DNA of 64,000 bases from Vibrio sp. SCSIO 43136 (GCF_023716565.1 NZ_CP071849.1:1302001-1366000); one strand, 5' to 3'; numbered from the stretch's first letter, positions 26,956 through 35,969 are shown. Numbers and translations are program-made. The notes: generated by a model from the letters alone, not told the origin.

Positions 26956-27819
26956 ATCGGTATGGTGTTTCAATCCTATGCCCTGTACCCAACAATGACG
27001 GTTGAGAAAAACATGTCATTTGGTCTGCGTATTGCAGGGGTTGATAAAGAAACCATCGATAAGAAAGTCGCTTGGGCGGCTAAGCTGCTTCAACTTGAAC
27101 CACTATTGAAGCGTAAACCATCCGCATTGTCCGGCGGTCAGCGCCAACGAGTGGCTATTGGCCGCGCTCTAGTTCGTGACGCCGACATCTACCTATTTGA
27201 TGAGCCGCTCTCTAACCTTGATGCCAAGTTGCGTGCCGAATTGCGCCTTGAAATCAAAAAGCTGCACAGAACGCTTAACTCAACCATGATCTACGTAACC
27301 CATGATCAAATTGAGGCGCTAACGCTAGCTGATCGAATCGCAGTGATGAAAGATGGCATTATTCAACAGCTAGATACACCGAATAATGTTTACCACAAGC
27401 CACAAAACCTGTTTGTTGCTACCTTCTTGGGATCGCCGGCAATGAACTGCGTCGAGGGTGTTTTGTCTGTAAAAGGAGATACGGTAAGATTTCAAACTTC
27501 AGAGTTAGATATCGACGTTAGTGACTACCCATTCCAAAGCCAAGCGATCGACAAAATGAAAGTGACCCTCGGCGTACGTCCAGAACACTTGCATACTACA
27601 GTGCAAAGTGAGCAGGGATCTAACGTGCTTACAGGTTCAGTCGAGCTTGTAGAGCCAATGGGTTCAGATATCTTAGTATGGACAAAGTTCTCTGACAGCC
27701 ACACCTTATCTCACCGAACTCACTCAGAAACAACGTTAGAAGTTGGGCAAACAGTTTGTGTCGCAGTAGACGCCAAGCGCTGTTCTATTTTTGACTCAGT
27801 GAGTACCAATCGCCTCTAA
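26956..27819 (+). pseudogene. Sugar ABC transporter ATPase, 3' fragment
   Basis: It starts with the right copy of the target repeat and continues the ATPase frame: Q-loop MVFQSYALYPTMTV, signature LSGGQRQRVAIGRALV, Walker B IYLFDEPLSNLDAKLR, switch region IYVTHDQIEALTLADRI, then a C-terminal TOBE/OB regulatory domain (VTLGVRPEHLH). An internal ATG at 26962 opens a 285-codon frame, but without Walker A any product could not hydrolyse ATP. Confidence 0.92.
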
Positions 27820-27836
27820 ACCTCACTTATTTATAA

Positions 27837-27867
27837 GCCACTCTAACTTAAATTGGAGTGGCTTTTT
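27837..27867 (+). terminator. Terminator of the sugar ABC operon
   Basis: GCCACTCTAA pairs with TTGGAGTGGC (one G-U) over a short loop, followed by TTTTT. Confidence 0.82.
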
Positions 27868-27946
27868 GATCGCTATCACTGCAATCGCTATACTCGACTT
27901 CTGATACTTTTGCACAATAACGACATTCAAGAACCGATCACTCTCT

Positions 27947-28222
27947 ATGCCTAAGCCCCATATTCTCGACACCATCAAAAGCTTCACCAGCATCGAACAA
28001 GCGCTCGATCACTTTGAGATTGGTTATGATAGTAAGTTTACCGATGAGTACGGAGACGAGTTGGTAAAGCGATTCAATGGCTACTTGATATTGCAAAAAC
28101 CCAACGATTGGTTTGAGGCAAGACGAGCGTTAAAGAATGCCTACTGCAAAATACAACGTGGGCGCTTAGACAAACATACCCGCAGTGCCTGTCGGGGCTG
28201 TACTACCTGTCAGCGGCGCTAA
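27947..28222 (+). CDS. NifW-like small protein
   Basis: A 91-residue protein. The spacing of SFTSIEQALDHFEIGYD, LVKRFNGYLILQ, and WFEARRALKNAYCKIQ recalls the NifW (nitrogenase-stabilising) family, which appears in vibrios outside nitrogen-fixation clusters. The tail RSACRGCTTCQRR adds a CxxCxxC cluster that could bind metal. No nif genes are nearby, so a nitrogenase role is unlikely. Monocistronic, with a terminator after it. Family assignment is from memory of the pattern and not certain. Confidence 0.55.
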   Translation: MPKPHILDTIKSFTSIEQALDHFEIGYDSKFTDEYGDELVKRFNGYLILQKPNDWFEARRALKNAYCKIQRGRLDKHTRSACRGCTTCQRR

Positions 28223-28233
28223 TTGGGAAAGAC

Positions 28234-28263
28234 AAAAAGGTGAGCGCTTGGGTCACCTTTTTT
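28234..28263. terminator. Terminator between NifW-like gene and MATE gene
   Basis: AAAAAGGTGA pairs with TCACCTTTTT over GCGCTTGGG. A-run and T-run on the two sides make it bidirectional, and its right end overlaps the MATE stop codon. Confidence 0.82.
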
Positions 28264-29608
28264 ATGCTAGATTCGTAGCTATCGCTGTAGGCACGGTCTG
28301 CCTATGCTTGCGAATAGCCACCACCAGTTGCGCTAGCAGCAACAGACCTGTTACAGCGAGACCAACACCAATGCCCGCCCAAATACCAGCAAGCCCAAAC
28401 CCTTCCATCAACCACCAAGCTGCAGGTAAACCAAACAACCAATAGCCAATTGCCGTCATGACGGTTGGGCCAACCACAATCTTCATTCCACGCAGCAAGT
28501 TAATCGCAAGTAACTGCCATGCATCAACGATAAATGACAATGCCACTACCCATAAAACTGCTGCAAACAAAATGCGTAAATCGGCTTCTAGGTTAAACAC
28601 GCTAGCTATGAAGTCAGGGAAGATAATAAATCCTCCCGCCATGACAATGCTTAGCACTGTGGTGATGCCAAAGCTTCGCATTGCGGTACGTTTGATGCCG
28701 TCAAAATTTTCCGCACCAAAGTCTTGCCCAACCAAGATAGCGGCAGCTTGAGAGAAGCCAAAATTGATGTTCCAAGTAAAACTTAGGCACTGAAGTAGGA
28801 TCTGATGCAGCGCCAATGCTGCGATACTTATGGTTCCTGCCAGTAGTGTCCCGCCATAAATCAACCCCAGCTCCAACACAGTTGCAAGAGTGATTGGAAG
28901 TCCTAGCGACAGCAAAGGCAAAGTATGTTTGAAAGAGTACTCTTCTAGTGCTCTCCACGGGGCAAACTGCTGATAAGCCGGCAGACTGAAGACCCATGAG
29001 CCATAACCAACGGCAACTATTAGCGCCGCCAGCGCCGTGCCTGCCCCTAAACCAGCCAAGCCTAAATCGAAACCAAAGGCCAGTACATAACTAATTGGCA
29101 CGTTCAGCAATACCGTCACAAGCGACATCACCATAATCGAGCGTGCATTCCCCAGAGCGCTGGTTAGGCCACGTAGTATCAGCAACACCAGAGATGGGAG
29201 CATCGCCCACTTGAGAGTGTCAATGTACTGCATGGCTGGCGCAATAAGCTCTTTAGGCTGATTGGCGACTAACAGCATCTGCGGCACCAAAATGAAGCTC
29301 AAAGTTAATGCAATAGTCATCACCACAGACAACAGCACGGCTCCTTTGACGGCAAATCGGATCTGCTGATTACCAAACTCAGGGCGAGACAGACGTTGGC
29401 CATAAGCAATAGCTATAAGGTTAGCAACGCAACCAACAGTGGAGCTGGCAATGATAAAGACAAATGTATAAACCGACGCACCCAGCCCACCAGCGGCCAA
29501 AGCAGACACACTCAGTCGTGACATCATCCACACGTCAGTGAGAACCAATGCCATAGAAATGAGTTGTGAAATAATGAGCGGGATCGCCAGTGATAGGATT
29601 TTATTCAT
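28262..29608 (-). CDS. MATE-family efflux transporter (first module)
   Basis: 448 residues from the ATG at 29608 (MNKILSLAIPLIISQL), preceded by GAGG; a GTG at 29632 would extend it by eight residues. Twelve hydrophobic segments in two halves fit the MATE fold; LVLTDVWMMSRLSVSALAAGGLG is the typical first-helix signature and NFGFSQAAAILVGQDFGA the matching one in the second half. It exports cationic compounds in exchange for Na+ or H+; the substrate is unknown. It is divergent from a LysR gene, with a CRP-like site between them. Confidence 0.85.
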   Translation of the reverse strand: MNKILSLAIPLIISQLISMALVLTDVWMMSRLSVSALAAGGLGASVYTFVFIIASSTVGCVANLIAIAYGQRLSRPEFGNQQIRFAVKGAVLLSVVMTIALTLSFILVPQMLLVANQPKELIAPAMQYIDTLKWAMLPSLVLLILRGLTSALGNARSIMVMSLVTVLLNVPISYVLAFGFDLGLAGLGAGTALAALIVAVGYGSWVFSLPAYQQFAPWRALEEYSFKHTLPLLSLGLPITLATVLELGLIYGGTLLAGTISIAALALHQILLQCLSFTWNINFGFSQAAAILVGQDFGAENFDGIKRTAMRSFGITTVLSIVMAGGFIIFPDFIASVFNLEADLRILFAAVLWVVALSFIVDAWQLLAINLLRGMKIVVGPTVMTAIGYWLFGLPAAWWLMEGFGLAGIWAGIGVGLAVTGLLLLAQLVVAIRKHRQTVPTAIATNLA

Positions 29609-29617
29609 TGCAAGCCT

Positions 29618-29633
29618 CGTGATCTTTGTCACA
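29618..29633. promoter_or_regulatory. CRP-like site at the MATE/LysR divergent promoter
   Basis: Read on the minus strand, TGTGACAAAGATCACG matches TGTGA-N6-TCACA at 9 of 10 positions. It lies only about 10 nt upstream of the MATE start, so it would most likely repress MATE or activate the divergent LysR gene. Confidence 0.45.
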
Positions 29634-29665
29634 TTAGGCTAGGGGGTTTCACACTCGTATTCAAA

Positions 29666-29679
29666 TGACATTTATGTCA
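29666..29679. promoter_or_regulatory. Short inverted repeat upstream of LysR gene
   Basis: TGACAT and ATGTCA separated by TT, about 35 bp before the LysR start. A possible LysR binding site for control of the divergent pair. Confidence 0.35.
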
Positions 29680-29712
29680 CCCTTGCATTACCTGAGATCA
29701 TGGGAGAAAACG

Positions 29713-30666
29713 ATGACACCCTATTCCAATCTGCCATATTCACACAACGCATTAAAAGTATTTGAATCGGTTGCTCGCCTTATGAGCTTTACTAAGGCGG
29801 CGGATGAACTGCACGTCACGCAAAGTGCCGTAAGCCGACAAATCAAACAACTTGAGGATGAGTTAAACGCAACCTTAGTGGTGCGTAAGCACCGAGCTAT
29901 TGAGCTGACTGCTAAAGGCAAAGATCTCTATGAGGTGTTACGAAAAAACTTCCACGAACTCGAAACGTTATTTAAGCGATGGCAAAAACCCGACAAGCAA
30001 CGAATCGTGATTAAAAGTTCATTGAGCTTTGCGACCCGCATCTTGCTTACCAAGGTTTCAGAATTGAATGAACGCTACCCTGACTACGAAATAGTGATCA
30101 TTCCATCGATTGAGGAAAACCCAGAGCTGTCTAGCGAAGATTGTGATTTACTGATCATAAATACCCTTAACTATCAGCGTTATATCAACCATCCCAATGT
30201 AACCTTTATGCGTGACGAGTATATGGCCCCGGTGTACGCAAAATCGTTAAGGGAAGACGAAATATCGCTCGACGACGTGCTGGTGCTACCGCACCTACAC
30301 GCAACCTTAGATCATTTAGATTGGAAACTATGGTTTAGCCAAGCAGAGCTAAAAGGCACCAAAGTTGGCCGCGATACGGTGTTTTTCAGTCTCGATCTGG
30401 CGCTAAGTGCCTGCCTTTCAGGGCAAGGCGTAACTGTAACGGATCTACTGCTGGTGCTTCCCGAGTTAAAACGAGGCTTCCTAGCATGCCCAGAAAAAAT
30501 CATTCTCCAGCATAGCCAATGGAAATACCTGTGCTATCAAGGTAATCAATCTGCAATTATTAGCGAGATATACGATTGGCTAATGGCGCAAACTCGCTCA
30601 GAAAGAGACCAGTTGCGCCAACTATGCGATGAAATGAACTGGGATTACTCAAGCGTCTCCTTGTGA
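29713..30666 (+). CDS. LysR-family regulator (GcvA-like), partner of the first MATE gene
   Basis: 317 residues from the ATG at 29713, chosen because GGGAGAAAACG gives a good ribosome binding site; an upstream ATG at 29665 would add 16 residues. The helix-turn-helix is ALKVFESVARLMSFTKAADELHVTQSAVSRQIKQLEDELN, with the GcvA-type 'LHVTQSAVSRQIK' wording. The effector domain follows. It is divergent from the MATE gene at 28262-29608, the classical layout for a LysR regulator and its target. Confidence 0.87.
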   Translation: MTPYSNLPYSHNALKVFESVARLMSFTKAADELHVTQSAVSRQIKQLEDELNATLVVRKHRAIELTAKGKDLYEVLRKNFHELETLFKRWQKPDKQRIVIKSSLSFATRILLTKVSELNERYPDYEIVIIPSIEENPELSSEDCDLLIINTLNYQRYINHPNVTFMRDEYMAPVYAKSLREDEISLDDVLVLPHLHATLDHLDWKLWFSQAELKGTKVGRDTVFFSLDLALSACLSGQGVTVTDLLLVLPELKRGFLACPEKIILQHSQWKYLCYQGNQSAIISEIYDWLMAQTRSERDQLRQLCDEMNWDYSSVSL

Positions 30667-30689
30667 TTAGGTATAACACCTATATCTTT

Positions 30690-32051
30690 TCAGTTGGTCG
30701 CCAGTTGTGGCGACAAACCCTGTTTATTGCGAATATCATTCCATAGCACTGGCGCAATAATCAAAGACAGCACCACGTTAGATAGAGGCACACTTAACCA
30801 AATCCCATCGAGACCAATCCAGTTTGGCAGCACGTATAGGAAAGGTAGCTGAATAAGCATATTACCCGCCGATACCGCCAACGCTTTGCCGCCTTGGTTC
30901 ACTGACATGAAATAGACAGACGCCACAAAGATAAAGCCATCTAACGCCAATGCAAACAAGTGAAGGCGCATGCCATGAACGGTTGCTTCCAGCAGAGCTT
31001 GGTCACCTTGACTAAACATTCCTACCACAGATTCAGGGAACAGGTTGAGAAACACCACCATCAAGATGCCCAGAACCAAGACCGATTTCAGTGCGATGGT
31101 GAGTACTGTACTGACTTTTTGGCCCTGCCTTGCACCAAAAAAGTAGCTCGCCAGAGGCTGCATGCCGTTTGCCAAACCTTCTGCGGTTAAATAGTAAAGC
31201 ACCCCAATGTAGCCAATCACCGCAAACGCCCCAACGTGCACTGATGAGCCATGAATAAGCAATAGCTTATTATGTACCGCTGCGATAAAGCCAAAGTAGA
31301 AGAACATCAATAAGCCTGACGCACCTAGACCCAAAGTACGAGCACCAATTTTGGCATCGAGCTTGAACTGAGAGACAGATAAACGAGTCTGCGATTTGTG
31401 TGAGAAAAAATACCAAAGTGCAATCACCACCACGATCAACTGAGAAATCAGCGTTGCTATAGCGGCGCCTTCAAGCGCAAGGTCCCATACCCCAATAAAT
31501 AGGTAATCCAACACAATATTGACCACTGCACCCACCACCATTAAGCCAGTGGCAAAGTTAGGACTATTGTCGTTACGAATCAACATTGGTAGGGCTGCTG
31601 CTGCCACGGTAAACATGGCTCCCCAAGAAAATACTGCAACATATTCCGAGCCAAGAGTAAGCACGTTGCCTTCAGCGCCTTGAGCGGTTAATACCCACAC
31701 ACCAAAATTATGTAGGACTAAGGATGCCACCAGCCCGAGCAAAACCGACAAACCTAAGCTGGTCGAAAGTGCAGCTTTTGAAGCTCTGAAATTTTCTTCA
31801 CCACGGAATATAGACACGAGACTGCCGCCGCCCATACCCACCATGACACCGAGGCCTGCGACAATACCGATCAAAGGCCATGCAAGGTTGATCCCAGCCA
31901 AACCTTGATAGCCAATGAAGTGACCAACAAACATACCATCCACGACTTGATAGAGACCATTCACTACCATGGCAGCAATGGACGGTATGGCAAAACGCCA
32001 AAAGGTCTTGGTGATGGATTCATTTTTGTCGATGTCGAGAGAGTTTTGCAT
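30690..32051 (-). CDS. MATE-family efflux transporter (second module)
   Basis: 453 residues, about twelve transmembrane segments. First-half signature: RFAIPSIAAMVVNGLYQVVDGMFVGHFIGYQGLAGINLAWP. The second half has YYLTAEGLANGMQPLASYFFGARQGQK. This wording fits the DinF/MepA-like MATE branch and differs clearly from the first MATE protein, so the two are not a recent duplication. The substrate is unknown. It is divergent from the LysR gene at 32161, with a 25-bp palindrome between. Confidence 0.87.
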   Translation of the reverse strand: MQNSLDIDKNESITKTFWRFAIPSIAAMVVNGLYQVVDGMFVGHFIGYQGLAGINLAWPLIGIVAGLGVMVGMGGGSLVSIFRGEENFRASKAALSTSLGLSVLLGLVASLVLHNFGVWVLTAQGAEGNVLTLGSEYVAVFSWGAMFTVAAAALPMLIRNDNSPNFATGLMVVGAVVNIVLDYLFIGVWDLALEGAAIATLISQLIVVVIALWYFFSHKSQTRLSVSQFKLDAKIGARTLGLGASGLLMFFYFGFIAAVHNKLLLIHGSSVHVGAFAVIGYIGVLYYLTAEGLANGMQPLASYFFGARQGQKVSTVLTIALKSVLVLGILMVVFLNLFPESVVGMFSQGDQALLEATVHGMRLHLFALALDGFIFVASVYFMSVNQGGKALAVSAGNMLIQLPFLYVLPNWIGLDGIWLSVPLSNVVLSLIIAPVLWNDIRNKQGLSPQLATN

Positions 32052-32120
32052 GACCTAACTGCCGATCTAATAACTGATATGAATTGCATTATGCTTGAAG
32101 GCGAGATTTAAGGAAGTTAG

Positions 32121-32145
32121 TATCTATCCGAAATTCGGATAGATA
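32121..32145. promoter_or_regulatory. 25-bp palindromic operator between MATE and LysR genes
   Basis: TATCTATCCGAA (32121-32132) and TTCGGATAGATA (32134-32145) are exact reverse complements around a single A. The left edge lies 69 bp from the MATE start and the right edge 15 bp from the LysR start. No T-run follows, so this is an operator, probably bound by the LysR protein itself. Confidence 0.65.
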
Positions 32146-32160
32146 GAGCGAATCAAAATC

Positions 32161-33042
32161 ATGAACTGGACACTCGATCAACTCGAAGCCTTCGTAACTT
32201 CAGTCAAACAAGGCTCTTTTTCCGCCGCAGCAAGAAAGCTTGGCAAAGCTCAATCCCGAGTGAGTACATCGATAGCTAACCTTGAAGCCGATCTCGGCAT
32301 CGAGCTATTTGATCGCTCCTCTCGCCTCCCCACGCTTACCCAAGCAGGTAAGGAGATGTATGGTGAGGCTGAGTCGATATTGAGCCAATGCCAGCGACTC
32401 GAAGCGCGCGCTTTTAGCGTCAGTGCTAAGCAAGAAGTTGCCTTGACCATTGCGATGGACGAAGCCGTACCAATTGGTGCTTTTGAACAGTTTTTCGAAC
32501 AAGTCGCTGATAGGTTTCCATTGCTAAAACTTACCATTATCAATGGCTCGCAAGAAGACATCGCCCAATGGGTGGATGAGAAAAAAGCCGACTTAGGGAT
32601 CTTGTTCCACGTCAGCACCTTGCCTGAGAGCCTAGAGTTCGCCTCTATCGGCCAGTTTCAGCACTCTTTGATTGTCAGTAAACATCACGACCTAGCCAGT
32701 ACACCAGAGCCTACTATTACCCAGCTTTCTCGCTACAAACAGCTGGTGATCTGTGATCGTATGGGGCACTCGAAGGGACAAGCAATATGTGCCAACCACT
32801 GGTTTATCGACAGTTACTACTACATCACAGCACTGGTGATGAGAAACATCGGTTGGGCATTAGTGCCAGAACACCTCGCCAGAGACGATTTTCATCGCCA
32901 AGACATTGTTGAACTTAGCACCAAACATATTCCCCACTCGGTACTGGTTGAAATGGGCATCGTCAAGCGTGCCGATCGGGGGGAAGGTGAAGTGAGTGAT
33001 TGGATCTATCAAGGTTTGGTAGACCGATTTAATCGTCAATAG
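32161..33042 (+). CDS. LysR-family regulator, partner of the second MATE gene
   Basis: 293 residues. The helix-turn-helix is LDQLEAFVTSVKQGSFSAAARKLGKAQSRVSTSIANLEADLGIELFDRSSRLPTLT, followed by the effector-binding domain. It is divergent from the MATE gene at 30690-32051, with a perfect palindrome just before its start. It is the predicted regulator of that transporter and of itself. Confidence 0.87.
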   Translation: MNWTLDQLEAFVTSVKQGSFSAAARKLGKAQSRVSTSIANLEADLGIELFDRSSRLPTLTQAGKEMYGEAESILSQCQRLEARAFSVSAKQEVALTIAMDEAVPIGAFEQFFEQVADRFPLLKLTIINGSQEDIAQWVDEKKADLGILFHVSTLPESLEFASIGQFQHSLIVSKHHDLASTPEPTITQLSRYKQLVICDRMGHSKGQAICANHWFIDSYYYITALVMRNIGWALVPEHLARDDFHRQDIVELSTKHIPHSVLVEMGIVKRADRGEGEVSDWIYQGLVDRFNRQ

Positions 33043-33135
33043 ACACTCAGCACTACAAAAATATAATTATAAAAATCAAATGAATAACTAAGATTGATCG
33101 CATGATGTTCAATCTTCGCTTGGCACAAAACTTTA

Positions 33136-33158
33136 AAGTTGTATTATATATACATGTT
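33136..33158. promoter_or_regulatory. NsrR-like site upstream of nnrS
   Basis: A 23-bp imperfect palindrome with core TGTATTATATATACAT. Against the gammaproteobacterial NsrR consensus (AAGATGYATTTN AAATRCATCTT) I count 18 of 22 matching positions. It lies about 20-40 bp before the nnrS start, and nnrS genes are known members of NsrR regulons. Confidence 0.5.
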
Positions 33159-33177
33159 TAAAAGGCGAGCCTGTCCT

Positions 33178-34362
33178 ATGTTGAATATCACTGATCTCAA
33201 AGTCGAAGAAAAAATCACACCGCTACTGCGTTTAGGTTTTCGACCATTTTTCTTACTCGGCAGTGGCTATGCTGCTCTGTCGGTAGCGATTTGGGTTTAT
33301 GCTTTCCAAAATGGGCAACCAGATATGCTGGGGGTTCCAGCACTGTGGTGGCACGTACACGAAATGCTGTTTGGCTTTGCAATGGCGATAGTGGCAGGCT
33401 TTACATTAACAGCAGTACAAAACTGGACTGGCGTTAACGGCACCAAAAGCCGTCGCTTAGCTTGGCTAGTCGGCCTATGGCTTGCACCACGAATCCTATT
33501 TTGGACACCTGCACCACTGTGGTTAATCTCCTCAATTGAAGCGGTATTCTTAGCCATGCTCGCATACGAAATAGGTTGGCGAGTCTACAAGGTTAAGGGC
33601 TGGCGCAATCTATTCTTCGTACCGCTGTTCATTCTTGCGCTTATAGCAAACTTTGCCAGCTACGCCACCATCAAAGGCATGCCTCCGTTTACCTCCATGG
33701 CTGTATGGCAGGCGATGCTGTGGTGGTTTGTGCTGCTGCTTTCCGTCATGGGTAACCGAGTGATCCCATTTTTCACTGCAAGGCGATTTAACTTCGAGAA
33801 ACCGCAACCCCTGTTTTGGCTCGACTTTGTTGCTACCATGCCGCTGGTGTTGATGTTTGTCCTAAGCTTTTTCCCACTAGTACAAGCTGAACTTCAGCAA
33901 CCGATTCTATTGTTCGCAGGTATCTTCCAACTCGCCCGCTTTGTGCGTTGGAAGAGCTGGAAAACCCTTAGCGAACCACTGGTATGGTCACTACACCTAA
34001 GTTACCAGTGTTTACCTGTCGCCCTTATATTAAAAGGATTTGCTGGCAGCAGTTATTTCTCTCATACCCTTTGGCACCTCATTGCAATCGGCGGTTTAGG
34101 CGGGTTAATTCTGGCGATGATTAGCCGCGTAACATTAGGACATACAGGAAGAGACATCTATAAGGGGCCAAACATGGCGATCCCATTTGCCTTAGTTTTG
34201 GTAGCAGCAATCGTGCGCAGTATCGCAGTCAGCTATTTTCCGCAGTACACAATGCAACTAATCGACCTAACCGCTGGTCTATGGATAGTAGCGTTTGCGT
34301 GGTACGTGGTGAAGTTTGGACCAATGCTAGCCAAGCCTCGCACCGATAACAGGCCGGGTTAG
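33178..34362 (+). CDS. nnrS: NnrS family protein
   Basis: 394 residues from the ATG at 33178, preceded by AAAGGCGAG; an upstream ATG at 33139 would add 13 residues inside the NsrR-like operator. About twelve transmembrane segments. Family signatures: LLRLGFRPFFLLGSGYAALSVAIW at the N-terminus, LWWHVHEMLFGFAMAIVAGFTLTAVQNWTG (His ligands), MGNRVIPFFTARRF, and LWHLIAIGGLGGLILAMISRVTLGHTGR. NnrS is a haem- and copper-containing inner-membrane protein that helps cells withstand nitric oxide. Confidence 0.92.
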   Translation: MLNITDLKVEEKITPLLRLGFRPFFLLGSGYAALSVAIWVYAFQNGQPDMLGVPALWWHVHEMLFGFAMAIVAGFTLTAVQNWTGVNGTKSRRLAWLVGLWLAPRILFWTPAPLWLISSIEAVFLAMLAYEIGWRVYKVKGWRNLFFVPLFILALIANFASYATIKGMPPFTSMAVWQAMLWWFVLLLSVMGNRVIPFFTARRFNFEKPQPLFWLDFVATMPLVLMFVLSFFPLVQAELQQPILLFAGIFQLARFVRWKSWKTLSEPLVWSLHLSYQCLPVALILKGFAGSSYFSHTLWHLIAIGGLGGLILAMISRVTLGHTGRDIYKGPNMAIPFALVLVAAIVRSIAVSYFPQYTMQLIDLTAGLWIVAFAWYVVKFGPMLAKPRTDNRPG

Positions 34363-34486
34363 GTTAATAAAACCCCTGATAAGTCAGACTTTTGTCAGAG
34401 CTATTGTTCAAGGTGCTAAGCTACAGTAACGTAATCAACACTTAGTGCTTTGAGCACACTGATAAAAGAACTCCTGTGAGGAACTC

Positions 34487-35020
34487 ATGAAAAAGACTCT
34501 AATTACTGCAGCTATTGCTTTGCTTTCAACTCAAACGTTTGCAAGCGATTCATCAGAAGTTGTCGTGCTTAGCCTTAAAACAATGGTCGGCGACCAAGTC
34601 GTTGCAAAAACTGAGCTTTTCTCAAACCAAGTAGACCCAAACACTAGCAGCATTGACGATACTTTCCGCCTTGTAGTGAATGGAAAAACCGTTGATGCTC
34701 CTCAAGAGCTACTTGCTGACATCAGCCGTGAGCGTCGCTCTTACAGCTACGACAGCCAATCAGGCGGCATTGAAAACCCACAAAGCCAGATGATGTGTAT
34801 GCTAGGTGGTGAACCAGTAGGCTACGTTCTAGAAACTCGTTACCTAACCTTTGACGATTCATCAGTCATCAAAGGTCACGAAATGAAAGCTGTCTCAGCT
34901 GAAGCGGGCAACTGCTTATTTAAACCAAACTACCAGCCTGCAAACGACAATGCGCAATTATCATCAGTAAAAGCGCTAGCAACGCTGAAAACACTTGCGG
35001 CAGTATACGCAGAAAAGTAA
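34487..35020 (+). CDS. Exported hypothetical protein
   Basis: 177 residues with a clean signal peptide (MKKTLITAAIALLSTQTFA, cut before SDSSEVV). GTGAGGA precedes the ATG. The mature part has VVLSLKTMVGDQVVAKTELFSNQ and a VNGKTVDAPQ stretch reminiscent of soluble periplasmic beta-rich proteins, with two Cys (MMCMLGG and NCLFKPN) that might form a disulfide. The family was not recognised. Monocistronic. Confidence 0.65.
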   Translation: MKKTLITAAIALLSTQTFASDSSEVVVLSLKTMVGDQVVAKTELFSNQVDPNTSSIDDTFRLVVNGKTVDAPQELLADISRERRSYSYDSQSGGIENPQSQMMCMLGGEPVGYVLETRYLTFDDSSVIKGHEMKAVSAEAGNCLFKPNYQPANDNAQLSSVKALATLKTLAAVYAEK

Positions 35021-35030
35021 AAGCTAATTA

Positions 35031-35065
35031 AAAAAAACCGCCAAGCTATTTTGGCGGTTTTTTTG
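35031..35065. terminator. Bidirectional terminator
   Basis: AACCGCCAA (35036-35044) pairs with TTGGCGGTT (35051-35059) over GCTATT, with A7 to the left and T7 to the right. It serves the exported protein gene and the convergent metal operon. Confidence 0.88.
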
Positions 35066-35094
35066 TTATTTGAAGTATAAATATGTAGCCTTTC

Positions 35095-35967
35095 CTATCG
35101 GAGCCTACTTTCCCATCGCTCCAATGGCGAATCAGCTTTAAACTTAAACCGCCCCATGCGATCTAAACTATCCACTTCAATGATTCGATCTTTATCCCCC
35201 ACGATATTTGCCAGCTTTTCGCTTACCTTGCGGGTTGTCACGACTCTTACAGTAGGGTCTTCATTTAGGTAGCCTTTCAGCTGCTCGATGTCCTGAGTTG
35301 TCCAATCGAGCTCAGCTTTGTATTGACGACCAACAACAAACAGCTGATAACCTGCGGCAAAATCCTCTAGCGATTCAGACAACAACACTACCGCTTCCAT
35401 ATCCTGCTCAAAGAACCAGTCACTTTGCTGCTGAATGAGCTTGCGGCTTTGTGTCAGAGCTTGCTGTAAGTTACTGTGAATAACCGTCTTGTGTTGCGGC
35501 CACAGACGTATCAGATCATCTGCGATGATTTTGCTCATGCGCCCTAGGTTATTTGGATTTAGCCAAGCATAGATAGAGGTAGAACCATCATCCAATGTCA
35601 GCGCTGCCACACTGCTTCCTGTCGATGAGATTGATTGGCTCGCATCGACTTCCACTAAACGAATGTTGTGGTCACGCAGATAAGCATATGACGGGTCTTG
35701 TGGCCAAAGCGAGCGAATGGTTATCACAGCAGTCGCTTTCGGTGCTTCTTGTTCAACAACCTCTTCACCTTTGGCACTAAACCATGACTCTAAGCGACTC
35801 ACACCATAGCGAGCTGGCGGAAGGTATTTTACTTCAATGGGTGTTCCCTGAGTAAGCTGTGTCGCCAAAATATGGGTTGCAGGGACAGTCGTTAGTATGT
35901 CCGCAGCCATCACAAATGGAGAGACTAACAAGGTCAACAATGCGATAGAAACCTGTCTGATATTCAT
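35095..35967 (-). CDS. Second metal-binding-protein homologue of the metal ABC operon
   Basis: 290 residues with signal peptide (cut after SPFVMA). The layout is that of the ZnuA-like (cluster A-I) binding-protein family: ADILTTVPATHILATQL, AYLRDHNIRLVEVDASQS, SIYAWLNPNNLGRMSKIIADDLIRLWPQHK. It is divergent and lacks a clear set of His ligands: the usual NPHxW position is WLNPNN. It is the last gene of the operon, 2 bp after the permease. It may be an accessory or chaperone-like binding protein that works with the ZnuA-like protein at 37562. Confidence 0.65.
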   Translation of the reverse strand: MNIRQVSIALLTLLVSPFVMAADILTTVPATHILATQLTQGTPIEVKYLPPARYGVSRLESWFSAKGEEVVEQEAPKATAVITIRSLWPQDPSYAYLRDHNIRLVEVDASQSISSTGSSVAALTLDDGSTSIYAWLNPNNLGRMSKIIADDLIRLWPQHKTVIHSNLQQALTQSRKLIQQQSDWFFEQDMEAVVLLSESLEDFAAGYQLFVVGRQYKAELDWTTQDIEQLKGYLNEDPTVRVVTTRKVSEKLANIVGDKDRIIEVDSLDRMGRFKFKADSPLERWESRLR

Positions 35968-35969
35968 AA

